A stretch of 61,039 nucleotides of DNA, from assembly GCA_003510135.1 (NCBI GenBank), contig DOKY01000016.1, forward strand, positions 1 to 61,039. The letters are read 5' to 3'. A program made the position numbers and the translations under genes. Positions 16,514 to 24,808 of the stretch are shown here, piece by piece (position 1 is the first letter of the stretch; each line of letters begins with the position of its first letter). The DNA comes from Pseudothermotoga sp. (GTDB lineage Bacteria > Thermotogota > Thermotogae > Thermotogales > DSM-5069). Below the pieces are notes generated by a model. It made no database searches and had not been told where the DNA came from. It saw only the letters and a list, made by a program, of their open reading frames with translations.

Positions 16514-17701
16514 TCAGGAGTTGAGCATTGTTACTTTCACGAGCTCCTTGTCGGTCTGAAGCCTCTTGATGTATTCTGGTATCTCATCAATGCTCACCGT
16601 TTTGGAGATGATCTTCGTCATGTCCATTCCCGTAGCCATGAGGCTGATCACCCTCGGGAAATTTCCATGTCCGGAGTGGCCCTGCGATCCAACGATCTGT
16701 GCGCGTCTCACCTGGAACACCTCACCCGTGAGCGGTATCTTTGCGTCGGCTCGTGCGACGATGACAACGGTCGCGTTGATGCCCCTCGCTCTCCAGATGA
16801 CTTCCTCTATGTCTTTCCAAACGATCTGCGGTAATCCTGTTGCCTCGAGGTACAGTTTCGCGCCCATCCCGTTGGTGCTGTCAAGGACGGCCTCAACGAA
16901 GTTTTCCTTCGTCGGGTCGATCACGACGTCTGCTCCAAGTTGCTTTGCGATGTTTCTGCGTGTTGCTGACGGTTCTGAAAGTATCACCCTGGCCGCTCCT
17001 GCCCGCTTCAAAATCGCTACCGCCGCAAGACCGATGGGCCCACCGCCGAGTATGACGACGTTGTCGCCCGGTCTTATGCCTCCACCCCTTTCTATCACGG
17101 CGTTGTATGCGACGGACGTGGGCTCCACCAAGCTACCCGCCATGAAAAGCTTGTCTCCTTCGTAAACGCCTTCGAGTTCCTTGAGACTCCAGAGATACTT
17201 CGACTCGAGAACAATGTACTCGGCGAAAGCTCCATCGACGTCGAAACCCATTTCGTGCAGGTTCTCGCAGTGGTTTGGGTAACCATCCGCACAGGGTCTG
17301 CAGTGTCCACACCAGAACATTTCTTCGGCTGTCACCGGTTCACCAGGCTCGAAACGTTTGTTGGTTCTCCTGCTGATCGCTTCAGGGCCTGCCTCGACCA
17401 CGATGCCTGAAAACTCATGTCCAAGCGTGGTTGGAAAACCCGTCAAACCTGGATACAGAATGTAACCTTCTTCGTCGGTTTGAGCCATGTGAACGTCACT
17501 GCCACAAATACCGCAAGCCTTGACTTTGACGAGCACCTGTGTGGGTCTTGTGATCTTCGGTTCTGGTACCTGTTCGACACGAACCTCGGGATACCTCCAC
17601 ACCTTGCTACCGAGCCAGCAGACCTTGCCCTCAACATCCTTTGGACCAAGCTTGAACCCTGGTCTCGGGTCCCATTTGGCGTGCAACCTGACCGCTTTCA
17701 T
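16514..17701 (-). CDS. iolM: scyllo-inosose 3-dehydrogenase, zinc alcohol dehydrogenase family (IolM)
   Basis: This 395-residue medium-chain dehydrogenase oxidises scyllo-inosose to 3-dehydro-scyllo-inosose. It has catalytic-zinc residues Cys66 and His95-Glu96 (GHEFSG), four structural-zinc cysteines at 131, 134, 137 and 145, and the nucleotide fold VILGGGPIGLAAVAIL. The opening MKAVRLHAKWDPRP and the whole chain closely resemble the T. maritima IolM sequence as I remember it. The ATG at 17701 has GGGAGGG upstream; the open frame beyond it crosses the divergent promoter region and is not coding. It is the first gene of the 17-gene operon. Confidence 0.92.
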   Translation of the reverse strand: MKAVRLHAKWDPRPGFKLGPKDVEGKVCWLGSKVWRYPEVRVEQVPEPKITRPTQVLVKVKACGICGSDVHMAQTDEEGYILYPGLTGFPTTLGHEFSGIVVEAGPEAISRRTNKRFEPGEPVTAEEMFWCGHCRPCADGYPNHCENLHEMGFDVDGAFAEYIVLESKYLWSLKELEGVYEGDKLFMAGSLVEPTSVAYNAVIERGGGIRPGDNVVILGGGPIGLAAVAILKRAGAARVILSEPSATRRNIAKQLGADVVIDPTKENFVEAVLDSTNGMGAKLYLEATGLPQIVWKDIEEVIWRARGINATVVIVARADAKIPLTGEVFQVRRAQIVGSQGHSGHGNFPRVISLMATGMDMTKIISKTVSIDEIPEYIKRLQTDKELVKVTMLNS

Positions 17702-17720
17702 TCTTGTCCCTCCCGCTCTG

Positions 17721-17735
17721 TGACAATCTCTGTCA
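17721..17735. promoter_or_regulatory. Candidate operator TGACA-N5-TGTCA in iol promoter region
   Basis: The perfect inverted repeat TGACAATCTCTGTCA lies 20 bases upstream of the iolM start. It falls where transcription would begin if the TATAAA at 17746-17741 (minus strand) is the -10 element; the matching -35 is weak (TTTGGA, 16-base spacer). A repressor bound here would block the operon. The adjacent DeoR gene is the obvious candidate, but the pairing is not shown by sequence. Confidence 0.5.
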
Positions 17736-17893
17736 TTAAGTTTATAACCATGTGAATGCGATTCCAAACGCCAAAATTCGCGGTTAAAACCCCCTGAATT
17801 GGCTTTCGCTTCCGTTTCCTTTTTCTTTCTTACTCTTGCACAGTTTTTCCAAATCTTTCTCTTCGTTTCGCGTCTGATTTTCGTAACTTTTGG

Positions 17894-17902
17894 TGCTATA
17901 AT
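17894..17902 (+). promoter_or_regulatory. Extended -10 promoter of the deoR operon
   Basis: TGCTATAAT is an extended -10 element with a consensus hexamer 20 bases before the DeoR start codon. A recognisable -35 is lacking, as is normal for extended -10 promoters. The divergent region 17702-17921 holds this promoter, the iolM promoter and the candidate operator. Confidence 0.6.
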
Positions 17903-17921
17903 TGCACGGGGGATCAATATT

Positions 17922-18686
17922 ATGTTTACCGAAGAGAGAAGGAACATAATCCTCGATATTTTGAAACGAAAGGGAAAGGTAACCGTTCAGGAACTGGTGG
18001 AAAGGTTCAACGTGAGCAGTGTGACCATACGAAAAGATCTGGAATTTCTGGAGTCGAACGGTTCAATCGTGAGAACTCACGGTGGCGCGATCCTTGCCGA
18101 CCATTCGAAGTCCGAATGGAACTTTTTAAAGAAGATCCACCAAAAAGAGGCCGAGAAGAAGCGCATCGCTAAAAAGATCGTTTCACTCATCGAAGATGGA
18201 GACACCGTGATTTTGGACAGCAGCAGCACGAACTACTACGTAACGTACGAGCTTAGACACGCAGATTTTTCGTCGATCACTGTGGTCACCAACAATGTCT
18301 TTATCGCGGGAAAGCTGATAGAACAGGGTATCGAGGTGATCGTTCTGGGTGGCGTGGTGAGGGAGAACAGTCTCTCACTTATTGGCCCGTGGGCGTTGAG
18401 ATTTCTGGAAGAAATCAACGTCGACAAGGCTTTTCTTGGAACAACTGGTTTTTCCATCGAAAAGGGCTTCATGACACCGAGTATAGTCGAAGCGGACGTG
18501 AAGAGGGCTATGATCAGGAGCGCTTCGAAAGTGTACATAGTCACCGACTCAACAAAATTCCACAGAAGCGCCTTTGCATCTTTCGCTACAGCTGAAGAGA
18601 TCAACGGTGTCATAACTGACACTGGCATTCCTGAGGAATTCGAAAAGTTCCTGATTGAAAAAGGGATCGAAGTGTACAAAGTGTGA
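17922..18686 (+). CDS. DeoR-family transcriptional repressor
   Basis: This 254-residue cytosolic regulator has an N-terminal winged helix (EERRNIILDILKRKGKVTVQ then FNVSSVTIRKDLEFLE, the DeoR recognition helix). The C-terminal DeoR sensor domain has the sugar-isomerase-like fold, with GGVVRENSLSLIGP and a DSTKFHRSAF tail that binds phosphorylated or free sugar ligands in relatives. The ATG has GGGGGAT eight bases upstream. It is the first rightward gene, divergent from the iol operon and in line with uxaE, so it likely controls both sides in response to an intermediate. IolR proteins of some bacteria belong to this family, which supports that role. Confidence 0.87.
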   Translation: MFTEERRNIILDILKRKGKVTVQELVERFNVSSVTIRKDLEFLESNGSIVRTHGGAILADHSKSEWNFLKKIHQKEAEKKRIAKKIVSLIEDGDTVILDSSSTNYYVTYELRHADFSSITVVTNNVFIAGKLIEQGIEVIVLGGVVRENSLSLIGPWALRFLEEINVDKAFLGTTGFSIEKGFMTPSIVEADVKRAMIRSASKVYIVTDSTKFHRSAFASFATAEEINGVITDTGIPEEFEKFLIEKGIEVYKV

Positions 18687-18700
18687 AAGGAGCTGATCCC

Positions 18701-20173
18701 ATGTCCGATCTGTTTGCCGAGTTCCAACATCTCACAAAGGGCAGATTCGTTCCTTACACCACTTCGCTGAGAAAAAGCATGGATGCCACATTCTTTCTCG
18801 TGCGCGACGAGATCGACAAGTATTTGATTGTGATCGGCAAGAAGGGGATATGCGAACTGTTCGACGGCCAAAAGATTGGCGAGATCGATCGACAGGATGT
18901 TGTCCTGTGTGCCAAAAACGATAAAAACTGTCAAAGTCTCATGAGCCTGTTGCCGTCACTCAAACCACAGACTTGCAACGCGAAACTTTCGTTTGGTTTT
19001 GGAGACAGGCTCGGTGTCGCTACGGCCGCGCACGCTCAGTGTGTAGAAAAAGAAAAACTGTTTCCGATTTTCGCCCAACAATCGGTTCGGGAGATATCGC
19101 GAACGGAGAGAAACTGGATCGACGTGTTGCACAGCGCTGTATGGGGTGTGTTCGAGAGTGGCTACGACGGGCCCTTCGGAGCGGATGCGGATCACGTGAA
19201 GAAGATTGAAGATCTGGAGAGTGCAGCTCATGCCGGCTACACGATGTTCACGATCGATCCCTCAGACCACGTCAAAGATCCAGCAAAATTCGACAAGAGA
19301 GAGCTTGCCAGGTTCTACGAGGAGCATCCAATGCGACGCACGCTCGAAACGAAGTACATCGGAAAGAGCTTCACAGTGCTCGGAGAAAGACTCACGTTCG
19401 ACGAGGAAAACTTTGCGGAAGTTTTCGTAACTTACATCGACGCGATCGAACACGTAGAGAAATGCTACAGGGCACTGCGAGCAGCGTGCAGGGCGAGCTT
19501 TGATCTGGAGGTCTCCATAGACGAGACGTCTCTACCAACAACGCCCCTTGCACACATTTTCTTCGTTCAGGAACTCGTGAGGCGTGGTGTGGAATTTGAG
19601 ACCATAGCTTTGAGGTTTCCCGGCGAATGGCAGAAAGGAATTGACTACGTGGGTGACATCGACCTCTTCTCCGAGAATCTTGACAAGCATATCGCCATCG
19701 CCAGAATGTTCACAGGTTACAGACTGTCCCTGCACTCCGGTAGCGATAAGTTCAGCGTGTATCCTATCTTAGCTGAGAAAACGGACAGAACAGTTCATAT
19801 CAAGACGGCGGGAACGAGTTATTTGGAGGCCATCAGGATCGTTGCGAGGTTCGCCCCAGATCTGTACAGGGAGATCCACAAATACGCTCTTTCAAGATTC
19901 GAGCAAGACAAAGCTTCCTACCATGTCACGACGGACCTTTCGAAGATCCCAAACGTCGATCAGCTTGAAGATTCAGAGCTTTCGTCCTTACTGGATCAAC
20001 CTGACAGCAGACAGCTGATACACATAACTTACGGCTCCGTTCTGACTGCGAAGAGAGAGGGTAGATCTCTCTTCAAAGATCGTATAATGAGAGTGTTGTT
20101 CGAGCACGAAGCCGAGCACTATGATCTTCTCAAAAAGCACCTTGGTAAACACATCCAGCTTTTGGGTGTTTGA
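18701..20173 (+). CDS. uxaE: D-tagaturonate epimerase (UxaE)
   Basis: This 490-residue enzyme matches the UxaE family known from Thermotoga, which interconverts D-tagaturonate and D-fructuronate. Family-like segments are GPFGADADHVKKIEDL, a Thr-Ile-Asp-Pro turn (MFTIDPSDHV) and a late LHSGSDKFSVYPI. The ATG at 18701 has AAGGAG eight bases upstream; the ORF opens six codons earlier without a site. It follows deoR by 14 bases. It links the product of IolO (tagaturonate) with the reductase encoded next, so it connects inositol breakdown to hexuronate metabolism. Confidence 0.87.
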   Translation: MSDLFAEFQHLTKGRFVPYTTSLRKSMDATFFLVRDEIDKYLIVIGKKGICELFDGQKIGEIDRQDVVLCAKNDKNCQSLMSLLPSLKPQTCNAKLSFGFGDRLGVATAAHAQCVEKEKLFPIFAQQSVREISRTERNWIDVLHSAVWGVFESGYDGPFGADADHVKKIEDLESAAHAGYTMFTIDPSDHVKDPAKFDKRELARFYEEHPMRRTLETKYIGKSFTVLGERLTFDEENFAEVFVTYIDAIEHVEKCYRALRAACRASFDLEVSIDETSLPTTPLAHIFFVQELVRRGVEFETIALRFPGEWQKGIDYVGDIDLFSENLDKHIAIARMFTGYRLSLHSGSDKFSVYPILAEKTDRTVHIKTAGTSYLEAIRIVARFAPDLYREIHKYALSRFEQDKASYHVTTDLSKIPNVDQLEDSELSSLLDQPDSRQLIHITYGSVLTAKREGRSLFKDRIMRVLFEHEAEHYDLLKKHLGKHIQLLGV

Positions 20174-20189
20174 AAGGAGTGTGAGGATC

Positions 20190-21014
20190 ATGAATGAAGC
20201 GTACAAGCTTTTCAGTCTCGAGGGTAAGGTTGTTGTCATCACCGGCGGAGCTGGAATCTTGGGATCCGCCATAGGGGAGGGCATGGCAAGGTTTGGAGCT
20301 AGCATCGCAATATGCGACATCAGAAACTACGAGGAACGGTCGAACGAGTTCAGATCCAAAGGGCTCAATGCCAAGGGTTATTACATGGACGTCATGAACA
20401 TCGAAAGCATCAGAAAAACTCACGATGCGATACTCAACGACTTCGGTAAGGTAAACGTGCTCATAAACGCGGCGGGTGGTAACATACCCGAAGCGACCAC
20501 CTCACCGCAGCTCAGCTTCTTCGACATACCGCTGGAGGCGCTCCAGAAGGTGGTCGGCCTGAACCTGTTTGGTGGTGCGATACTGCCGTCGCAAGTCTTC
20601 GGAAAGACTATGGTCAACAATCCAGATGGTGGTTCAATCATCAACATCTCTTCTATGTCCGCATTCAGACCTTTGACGAGGGTGCTGGGATATTCAGCAG
20701 CGAAAGCGGCCGTGAGCAATTTCACTCAGTGGCTCGCAGTGCATTTGGCCCTCGAATACAGCAAGAAGATCAGAGTCAACGCGATCGCCCCTGGTTTCTT
20801 TCTCACAAACCAGAACCGATACCTCCTGCTCGACGAGCAGGGCAACCTCACCGCAAGGGGTAAAGCAATCATCGATCATACACCGATGGGCAGGTTTGGC
20901 GATCCAGAAGATCTCATCGGTGCCTGCGTCTGGCTCGCTTCGGATGCTTCTAAGTTCGTAACCGGCGCGGTCATCCCAATAGATGGAGGCTTCAATGCCT
21001 ACTCTGGTGTGTGA
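20190..21014 (+). CDS. SDR-family oxidoreductase, probable D-fructuronate reductase
   Basis: This 274-residue classical short-chain dehydrogenase has cofactor motif TGGAGILG (residues 18-25), NAAGG at 93-97, active-site serines near 154, and Tyr168/Lys172 in YSAAK. The C-terminal GAVIPIDGGF is typical. SDR proteins of this subfamily reduce D-fructuronate to D-mannonate in place of the long-chain UxuB. The position right after uxaE, whose product is fructuronate, supports this. The start ATG at 20190 has AGGAG and GAGG upstream. Gluconate 5-dehydrogenase activity is the main alternative. Confidence 0.8.
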   Translation: MNEAYKLFSLEGKVVVITGGAGILGSAIGEGMARFGASIAICDIRNYEERSNEFRSKGLNAKGYYMDVMNIESIRKTHDAILNDFGKVNVLINAAGGNIPEATTSPQLSFFDIPLEALQKVVGLNLFGGAILPSQVFGKTMVNNPDGGSIINISSMSAFRPLTRVLGYSAAKAAVSNFTQWLAVHLALEYSKKIRVNAIAPGFFLTNQNRYLLLDEQGNLTARGKAIIDHTPMGRFGDPEDLIGACVWLASDASKFVTGAVIPIDGGFNAYSGV

Positions 21015-21029
21015 ACAGAGGTGTTCGAA

Positions 21030-22307
21030 ATGAAATACGTTGAACGATTACAGGACAGTCTCGACAGAACAGATCTGCAGCAACTGATCCAGGAAACCCT
21101 TCCAGACAGAAAGCTTGAAAAGGTTCTGCTGATCCATCCGGATTACACGCGCGTTGATTTCTCACACCTGCTCGTTCCCGTCGTGCACAGAGAATTAAAG
21201 AAGAGAGGCCTGAGAGTTTTTCACACGCTCAACGCGAGCGGAACCCACAGAGCTATGAGCGAACAGGAGATCAGAAAAAAACTCGGACTTTTCGAAGAAG
21301 AGTTCGTGATGTTCAACCACGAGTACGCGAATCCAAACGCACTGATGAACGTCGGTGAATTGAACGCAGAGTTCGTGAGCCAGAAGACCATGGGGGATTT
21401 GCAACAACCTTTACCGGTGACACTCAACAGGCTGTTTTTCGAAGAGTACGATCTCATCATCGTTTTGAGCGGAACTTCTCCGCACGAATCAACTGGATTC
21501 TCCGGTGGGCTGAAGTCGATCATACCAGGCATCGCGGGACCCGATGTGGTCGGACTCTTCCACTGGGCTGCTGTGCTCATAGGCATTCCGAGATTGATCG
21601 GACTTGTGGACAATCCCGCGAGGGACGTGATCAACGAGGGTTGTAAGATGGCGTTCGAAAAAGTTCGTTCCCCCGTGATCTTTTACAACATGGTCTATGA
21701 AGAATCTTCGTCCGGCGTTCTGGCGAAAGGTCTTTACTTCGGCGAAGGATATGAAGGGGCTCTCGAGGCGTACAGGCGAGCGGCGGAAGCAAGCAAAAAA
21801 ATTCACATCGTGTACATCGACAGGCCCGTGAAACGTGCTGTGCAGGTCATCGACGAAAACTACGACGAGATCTGGACGGCGGGCAAGGGCTCGTACAAGC
21901 TGCAGCGCCCTGGTGTGATAGAACCTGGCGGTGAGATCATAATCTATGCACCACACATAAAGATCTTCCACTCAAACAAGCAGATGGATCGGGCCATAAG
22001 AGAGATCGGCTATCACTGTAAGGACTACGTGAAGGAGTTTTTGAAGAAACGTCCCGATTTCGACAGGAACGTTGCTGCGCACGTGATAAATGTCCGAGGC
22101 GATGGGAGGTACGATCCTGTCACTGGTAAAGAAGAATGCCTGTTCAACGTCACACTCGCTACAGGTTTAAGCAAAGAAGAGTGCGAAGCTGTTTCACTCG
22201 GTTACAGACCCTGGAAATCGATACGCCGTGAAGACTTCATGGATGAGGATTCTCTGTGGATAGAACATGGAGGCAAGTTCCTTTATGAGCTTCGTGGAAG
22301 CAGCTGA
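21030..22307 (+). CDS. LarA-family nickel-pincer racemase/epimerase, possible aldonate 2-epimerase
   Basis: This 425-residue protein belongs to the lactate racemase LarA superfamily. The key positions of LarA are all visible: His73 in SGTHRA, His152 in TSPHESTG, Lys162 in GGLKSIIPG (the lysine that holds the nickel-pincer nucleotide) and His178 in LFHW. Characterised homologues act on 2-hydroxy acids, including, to my knowledge, a D-gluconate 2-epimerase. Downstream of a fructuronate reductase and beside gnd in function, conversion of D-mannonate to D-gluconate would complete a route to 6-phosphogluconate. The ATG at 21030 has GAGGTG six bases upstream. Cofactor genes larB, larC and larE are not in the window. 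Confidence 0.82.
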   Translation: MKYVERLQDSLDRTDLQQLIQETLPDRKLEKVLLIHPDYTRVDFSHLLVPVVHRELKKRGLRVFHTLNASGTHRAMSEQEIRKKLGLFEEEFVMFNHEYANPNALMNVGELNAEFVSQKTMGDLQQPLPVTLNRLFFEEYDLIIVLSGTSPHESTGFSGGLKSIIPGIAGPDVVGLFHWAAVLIGIPRLIGLVDNPARDVINEGCKMAFEKVRSPVIFYNMVYEESSSGVLAKGLYFGEGYEGALEAYRRAAEASKKIHIVYIDRPVKRAVQVIDENYDEIWTAGKGSYKLQRPGVIEPGGEIIIYAPHIKIFHSNKQMDRAIREIGYHCKDYVKEFLKKRPDFDRNVAAHVINVRGDGRYDPVTGKEECLFNVTLATGLSKEECEAVSLGYRPWKSIRREDFMDEDSLWIEHGGKFLYELRGSS

Positions 22308-22370
22308 CTGTCATTCCCTGAAAACCAGCAGTTAACAATTGTGCGCAATAATACTTTCGCTCAAAAAGCA

Positions 22371-22431
22371 CGCCTTCCGATCCCGAGCCTCGGTGCCCTT
22401 CACAGGGTCGGCAAGGGAGATGACGAAGGCG
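22371..22431 (+). ncRNA. Candidate structured leader RNA of rpsB
   Basis: The 154 bases between the LarA-like gene and rpsB can fold into a branched structure. CGCCTTC (22371-22377) pairs with GAAGGCG (22425-22431), enclosing two small hairpins, CCGA-GCC-TCGG (22383-22393) and CCCT-TCAC-AGGG (22396-22407). Leaders like this often let a ribosomal protein repress its own synthesis. I recognise no known Rfam family here, so this is a prediction by eye. Confidence 0.4.
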
Positions 22432-22461
22432 GAAGGTTCAACCAAATCGGGAGGTGTTTTG

Positions 22462-23265
22462 ATGCCGGTTATCACGATGAAACAGTTGCTCGAAGCAGGT
22501 GCACACTTCGGACATCGCACAAGACGCTGGAATCCCAAGATGGCACCGTACATCTACGGTAGCCGCAAAGGAATCTACATCATTGACCTGCAGAAAACGC
22601 TCAAACTCATCGAAGAAGCCTGTGATTTCGTTCGAGCCAAGGCCAGCGAAGGCGGAACCATGATCATGGTCGGTACGAAGAAACAGGCACAGAGAGTCAT
22701 CGAAGAAGAGGCCAAGAGATGTGGCGCTTTCTATGTCAACAACAGGTGGCTCGGCGGATTGCTGACGAACTTCAAAACGATCAGATCCAGGATCGACAAA
22801 CTCATCGAGCTCGAACAGATGGAAGAAAGTGGTGAGCTTGCAAAGCTACCGAAGAAGGAGCAGAGCAGGCTGAGAAAGGTGCTCGAGAAACTGCGCAAGA
22901 ATCTTGGTGGCCTGAAGGGAATGGAGAAACTGCCCGATATCGTGTTCGTTGTGGATCCGAGAAAAGAGAAAAACGCGGTCGCCGAGGCCAACATCCTTGG
23001 AATACCCATCGTCGCTATCGTGGATACCAACTGCGATCCTGATCCCATCGACTATGTGATCCCGGCGAACGACGATGCAATAAGGTCCATCAAACTGATC
23101 GTTTCCAAGATAGCCGACGCTTACCTGGAAGGCAGAGAGGGTGTTTCCTTCGCCGAACCGGAACCTGAGGAAACACCTAAAGTTGAGGAATCCAACGAAA
23201 ACGAGAGCGAGATAGACATCTCGGATCTGTTTGAAGGCACCAGCTTCGAGGAGGAGGAAGAATGA
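22462..23265 (+). CDS. rpsB: 30S ribosomal protein S2
   Basis: This 267-residue ribosomal protein starts MPVITMKQLLEAGAHFGHRT, the universal S2 opening, and contains NNRWLGGLLTNF and a PIDYVIPANDDAIRSI ending of the fold. A glutamate-rich tail of about 35 residues follows the core (positions 232-267). The ATG has GGGAGGTG seven bases upstream; the longer open frame covers the leader and is not S2-like. It is not followed by tsf, its usual partner, but by miaB beyond a terminator. It stands apart from the sugar genes on the left. Confidence 0.97.
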   Translation: MPVITMKQLLEAGAHFGHRTRRWNPKMAPYIYGSRKGIYIIDLQKTLKLIEEACDFVRAKASEGGTMIMVGTKKQAQRVIEEEAKRCGAFYVNNRWLGGLLTNFKTIRSRIDKLIELEQMEESGELAKLPKKEQSRLRKVLEKLRKNLGGLKGMEKLPDIVFVVDPRKEKNAVAEANILGIPIVAIVDTNCDPDPIDYVIPANDDAIRSIKLIVSKIADAYLEGREGVSFAEPEPEETPKVEESNENESEIDISDLFEGTSFEEEEE

Positions 23266-23289
23266 GGGGGAGTCGATCCCCCTCTTTTT
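23264..23289 (+). terminator. Rho-independent terminator of rpsB
   Basis: The 8-bp stem GAGGGGGA-GTCGA-TCCCCCTC begins on the last two bases of the rpsB stop codon and runs straight into TTTTT. The T-tract ends three bases before the miaB ATG, so termination here would shape how much miaB message is made. Confidence 0.9.
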
Positions 23290-23292
23290 CTC

Positions 23293-24591
23293 ATGAAGGT
23301 GTACTTCAAGACTTATGGTTGTCAGATGAACGAGAATGATACGGAGATCATGGCAGGAATCTTGCTCCGCGAAGGCTTTGAGATCGTTGATGAACTGGAA
23401 CTCGCCGATGTGGCGATATTGAACACGTGTGTAGTTAGACAGAAGTCACAGGACAAATATCACTCAGCGCTCGGTCAGCTCGTGAGATTGAAGGGGCAGG
23501 GAAGGATAAAACTGATCGGCGTAGCTGGCTGTGGTTCCAACCTTGAAGGAGAAAAACTTTTGACACTCGGGGCTGATTTTGTCATTGGTTCACGCTCGAT
23601 AGTGGACATTGCTGAAGTTTTGAGAAGGTCTGCCGCAGGGGAGAAAGTGGTTCACCTTGAGGACAGAACGCACCTTCTGGAAGCGGACATTCCGAGATTT
23701 CGCAGGGTGAAACACCACGCATGGATAACCATCGTACATGGTTGCAACAGGTTCTGTACTTACTGCATCGTGCCGTACACCCGCGGCAGAGAGCGCGGCA
23801 GGCCCATGGAAGACGTACTGAGAGAGGTCGAAAGACTTGTCGCAGAAGGCACGATCGAAATCACCTTCTTGGGTCAGAACGTGGACGCCTATGGCAAGGA
23901 TTTGAAGGACGGCACGAACCTAGCGAGGCTGATCGAGGAAACGAGCAAGTTCGAACGGATAAAGAGAATATGGTTTCTGACATCTTACCCAACTGATATC
24001 ACAGACGAATTGATAAAAGTGGTTGCGGAAAATCCCAAGGCGGCAAAATCCTTCCACATTCCTGTACAGTCCGGTAGCGATCGTATCCTGAGGATGATGA
24101 ATCGTCGTTACACTTCGGCACAGTTTCTGAGTCTGGTGGAGAAAATACGATCACAGGTGCCAGATGCGTCGATAAGCAGCGACATCATCGTGGGTTTTCC
24201 GACAGAAACGGAGCAAGATCATCGAGACACGATCAGTCTGGTGTGTCAAGCAAAGTTCGAAAGGCTCAATCTCGCCGTCTATTCACCTCGACCAGGCACG
24301 GTGGCGGCCAGGTTCTTTCAGGACGACGTGCCTAAGAATGTGAAGGTTGAACGACTGAACCGGCTACTGGAAATCCAGAAGCAGATAAACGCTGAGCTGA
24401 ACAGTGCATACCTCGGCAGAGTGGTTGAAATCATTGTCGAGGGCAAGACTAAGGACGGTTATTTCTACGGTCGGGACATCAGGAACAAGATCGTTATCTT
24501 CACAAGTGATGAGCAACTGAATCTCGGTGAGACGGTACGCGTGAGAGTGGAAAGGACCACAGCAGGACCGGTGTACGGAAAGAAGGAATAA
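23293..24591 (+). CDS. miaB: tRNA 2-methylthio-N6-isopentenyladenosine synthase MiaB
   Basis: This 432-residue radical SAM methylthiotransferase adds the methylthio group to i6A37 of tRNAs. The N-terminal auxiliary cluster cysteines are Cys10 (YGCQMN), Cys46 (NTCVVR) and Cys80 (AGCGSN). The radical SAM triad is Cys151, 155 and 158 (CNRFCTYC). A C-terminal TRAM domain starts around residue 370. The ATG at 23293 is required because Cys10 is essential, yet no ribosome binding site precedes it; the rpsB terminator occupies that space. The G-rich 5' arm of that terminator is the only SD-like sequence, far upstream. Confidence 0.96.
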   Translation: MKVYFKTYGCQMNENDTEIMAGILLREGFEIVDELELADVAILNTCVVRQKSQDKYHSALGQLVRLKGQGRIKLIGVAGCGSNLEGEKLLTLGADFVIGSRSIVDIAEVLRRSAAGEKVVHLEDRTHLLEADIPRFRRVKHHAWITIVHGCNRFCTYCIVPYTRGRERGRPMEDVLREVERLVAEGTIEITFLGQNVDAYGKDLKDGTNLARLIEETSKFERIKRIWFLTSYPTDITDELIKVVAENPKAAKSFHIPVQSGSDRILRMMNRRYTSAQFLSLVEKIRSQVPDASISSDIIVGFPTETEQDHRDTISLVCQAKFERLNLAVYSPRPGTVAARFFQDDVPKNVKVERLNRLLEIQKQINAELNSAYLGRVVEIIVEGKTKDGYFYGRDIRNKIVIFTSDEQLNLGETVRVRVERTTAGPVYGKKE

Positions 24592-24808
24592 GAAAATGCG
24601 GGCCCTGGTGGGCCCGCCAAAGCCGTGGGGGGTGTATCTCAAGGGGGATAGGGGGGTCTCTGTTCACTTTCCAACTACATTGTAAGGGTTGCAAGTTACA
24701 TTATCTATCAGTTTAAGTTCCTGTGTGACAACGTTTGTGTTAACAAATCCCTGACTAAAGTGGTCCCACTTTTACCCATGAGATGGACCCCCGAGTTTGC
24801 TTCCTGGT
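24592..24808. other. Intergenic region between convergent miaB and GTPase genes
   Basis: A perfect hairpin GCGGGCCC-TGGT-GGGCCCGC (24598-24617) follows miaB. On the minus strand it runs into ATTTTCTT, so it could end leftward transcripts too. Next come three G-runs (24627-24632, 24643-24647, 24651-24656). A short repeat AAAGTGG-TC-CCACTTT (24757-24772) lies before the stop of the leftward gene. No gene is supported here. Confidence 0.6.

Noticed and set aside
22308..22370. Promoter for rpsB around TTAACA and TAATAC
   Set aside because: The spacing is 11 bases, too short for a normal promoter, and no better pair was found by eye.
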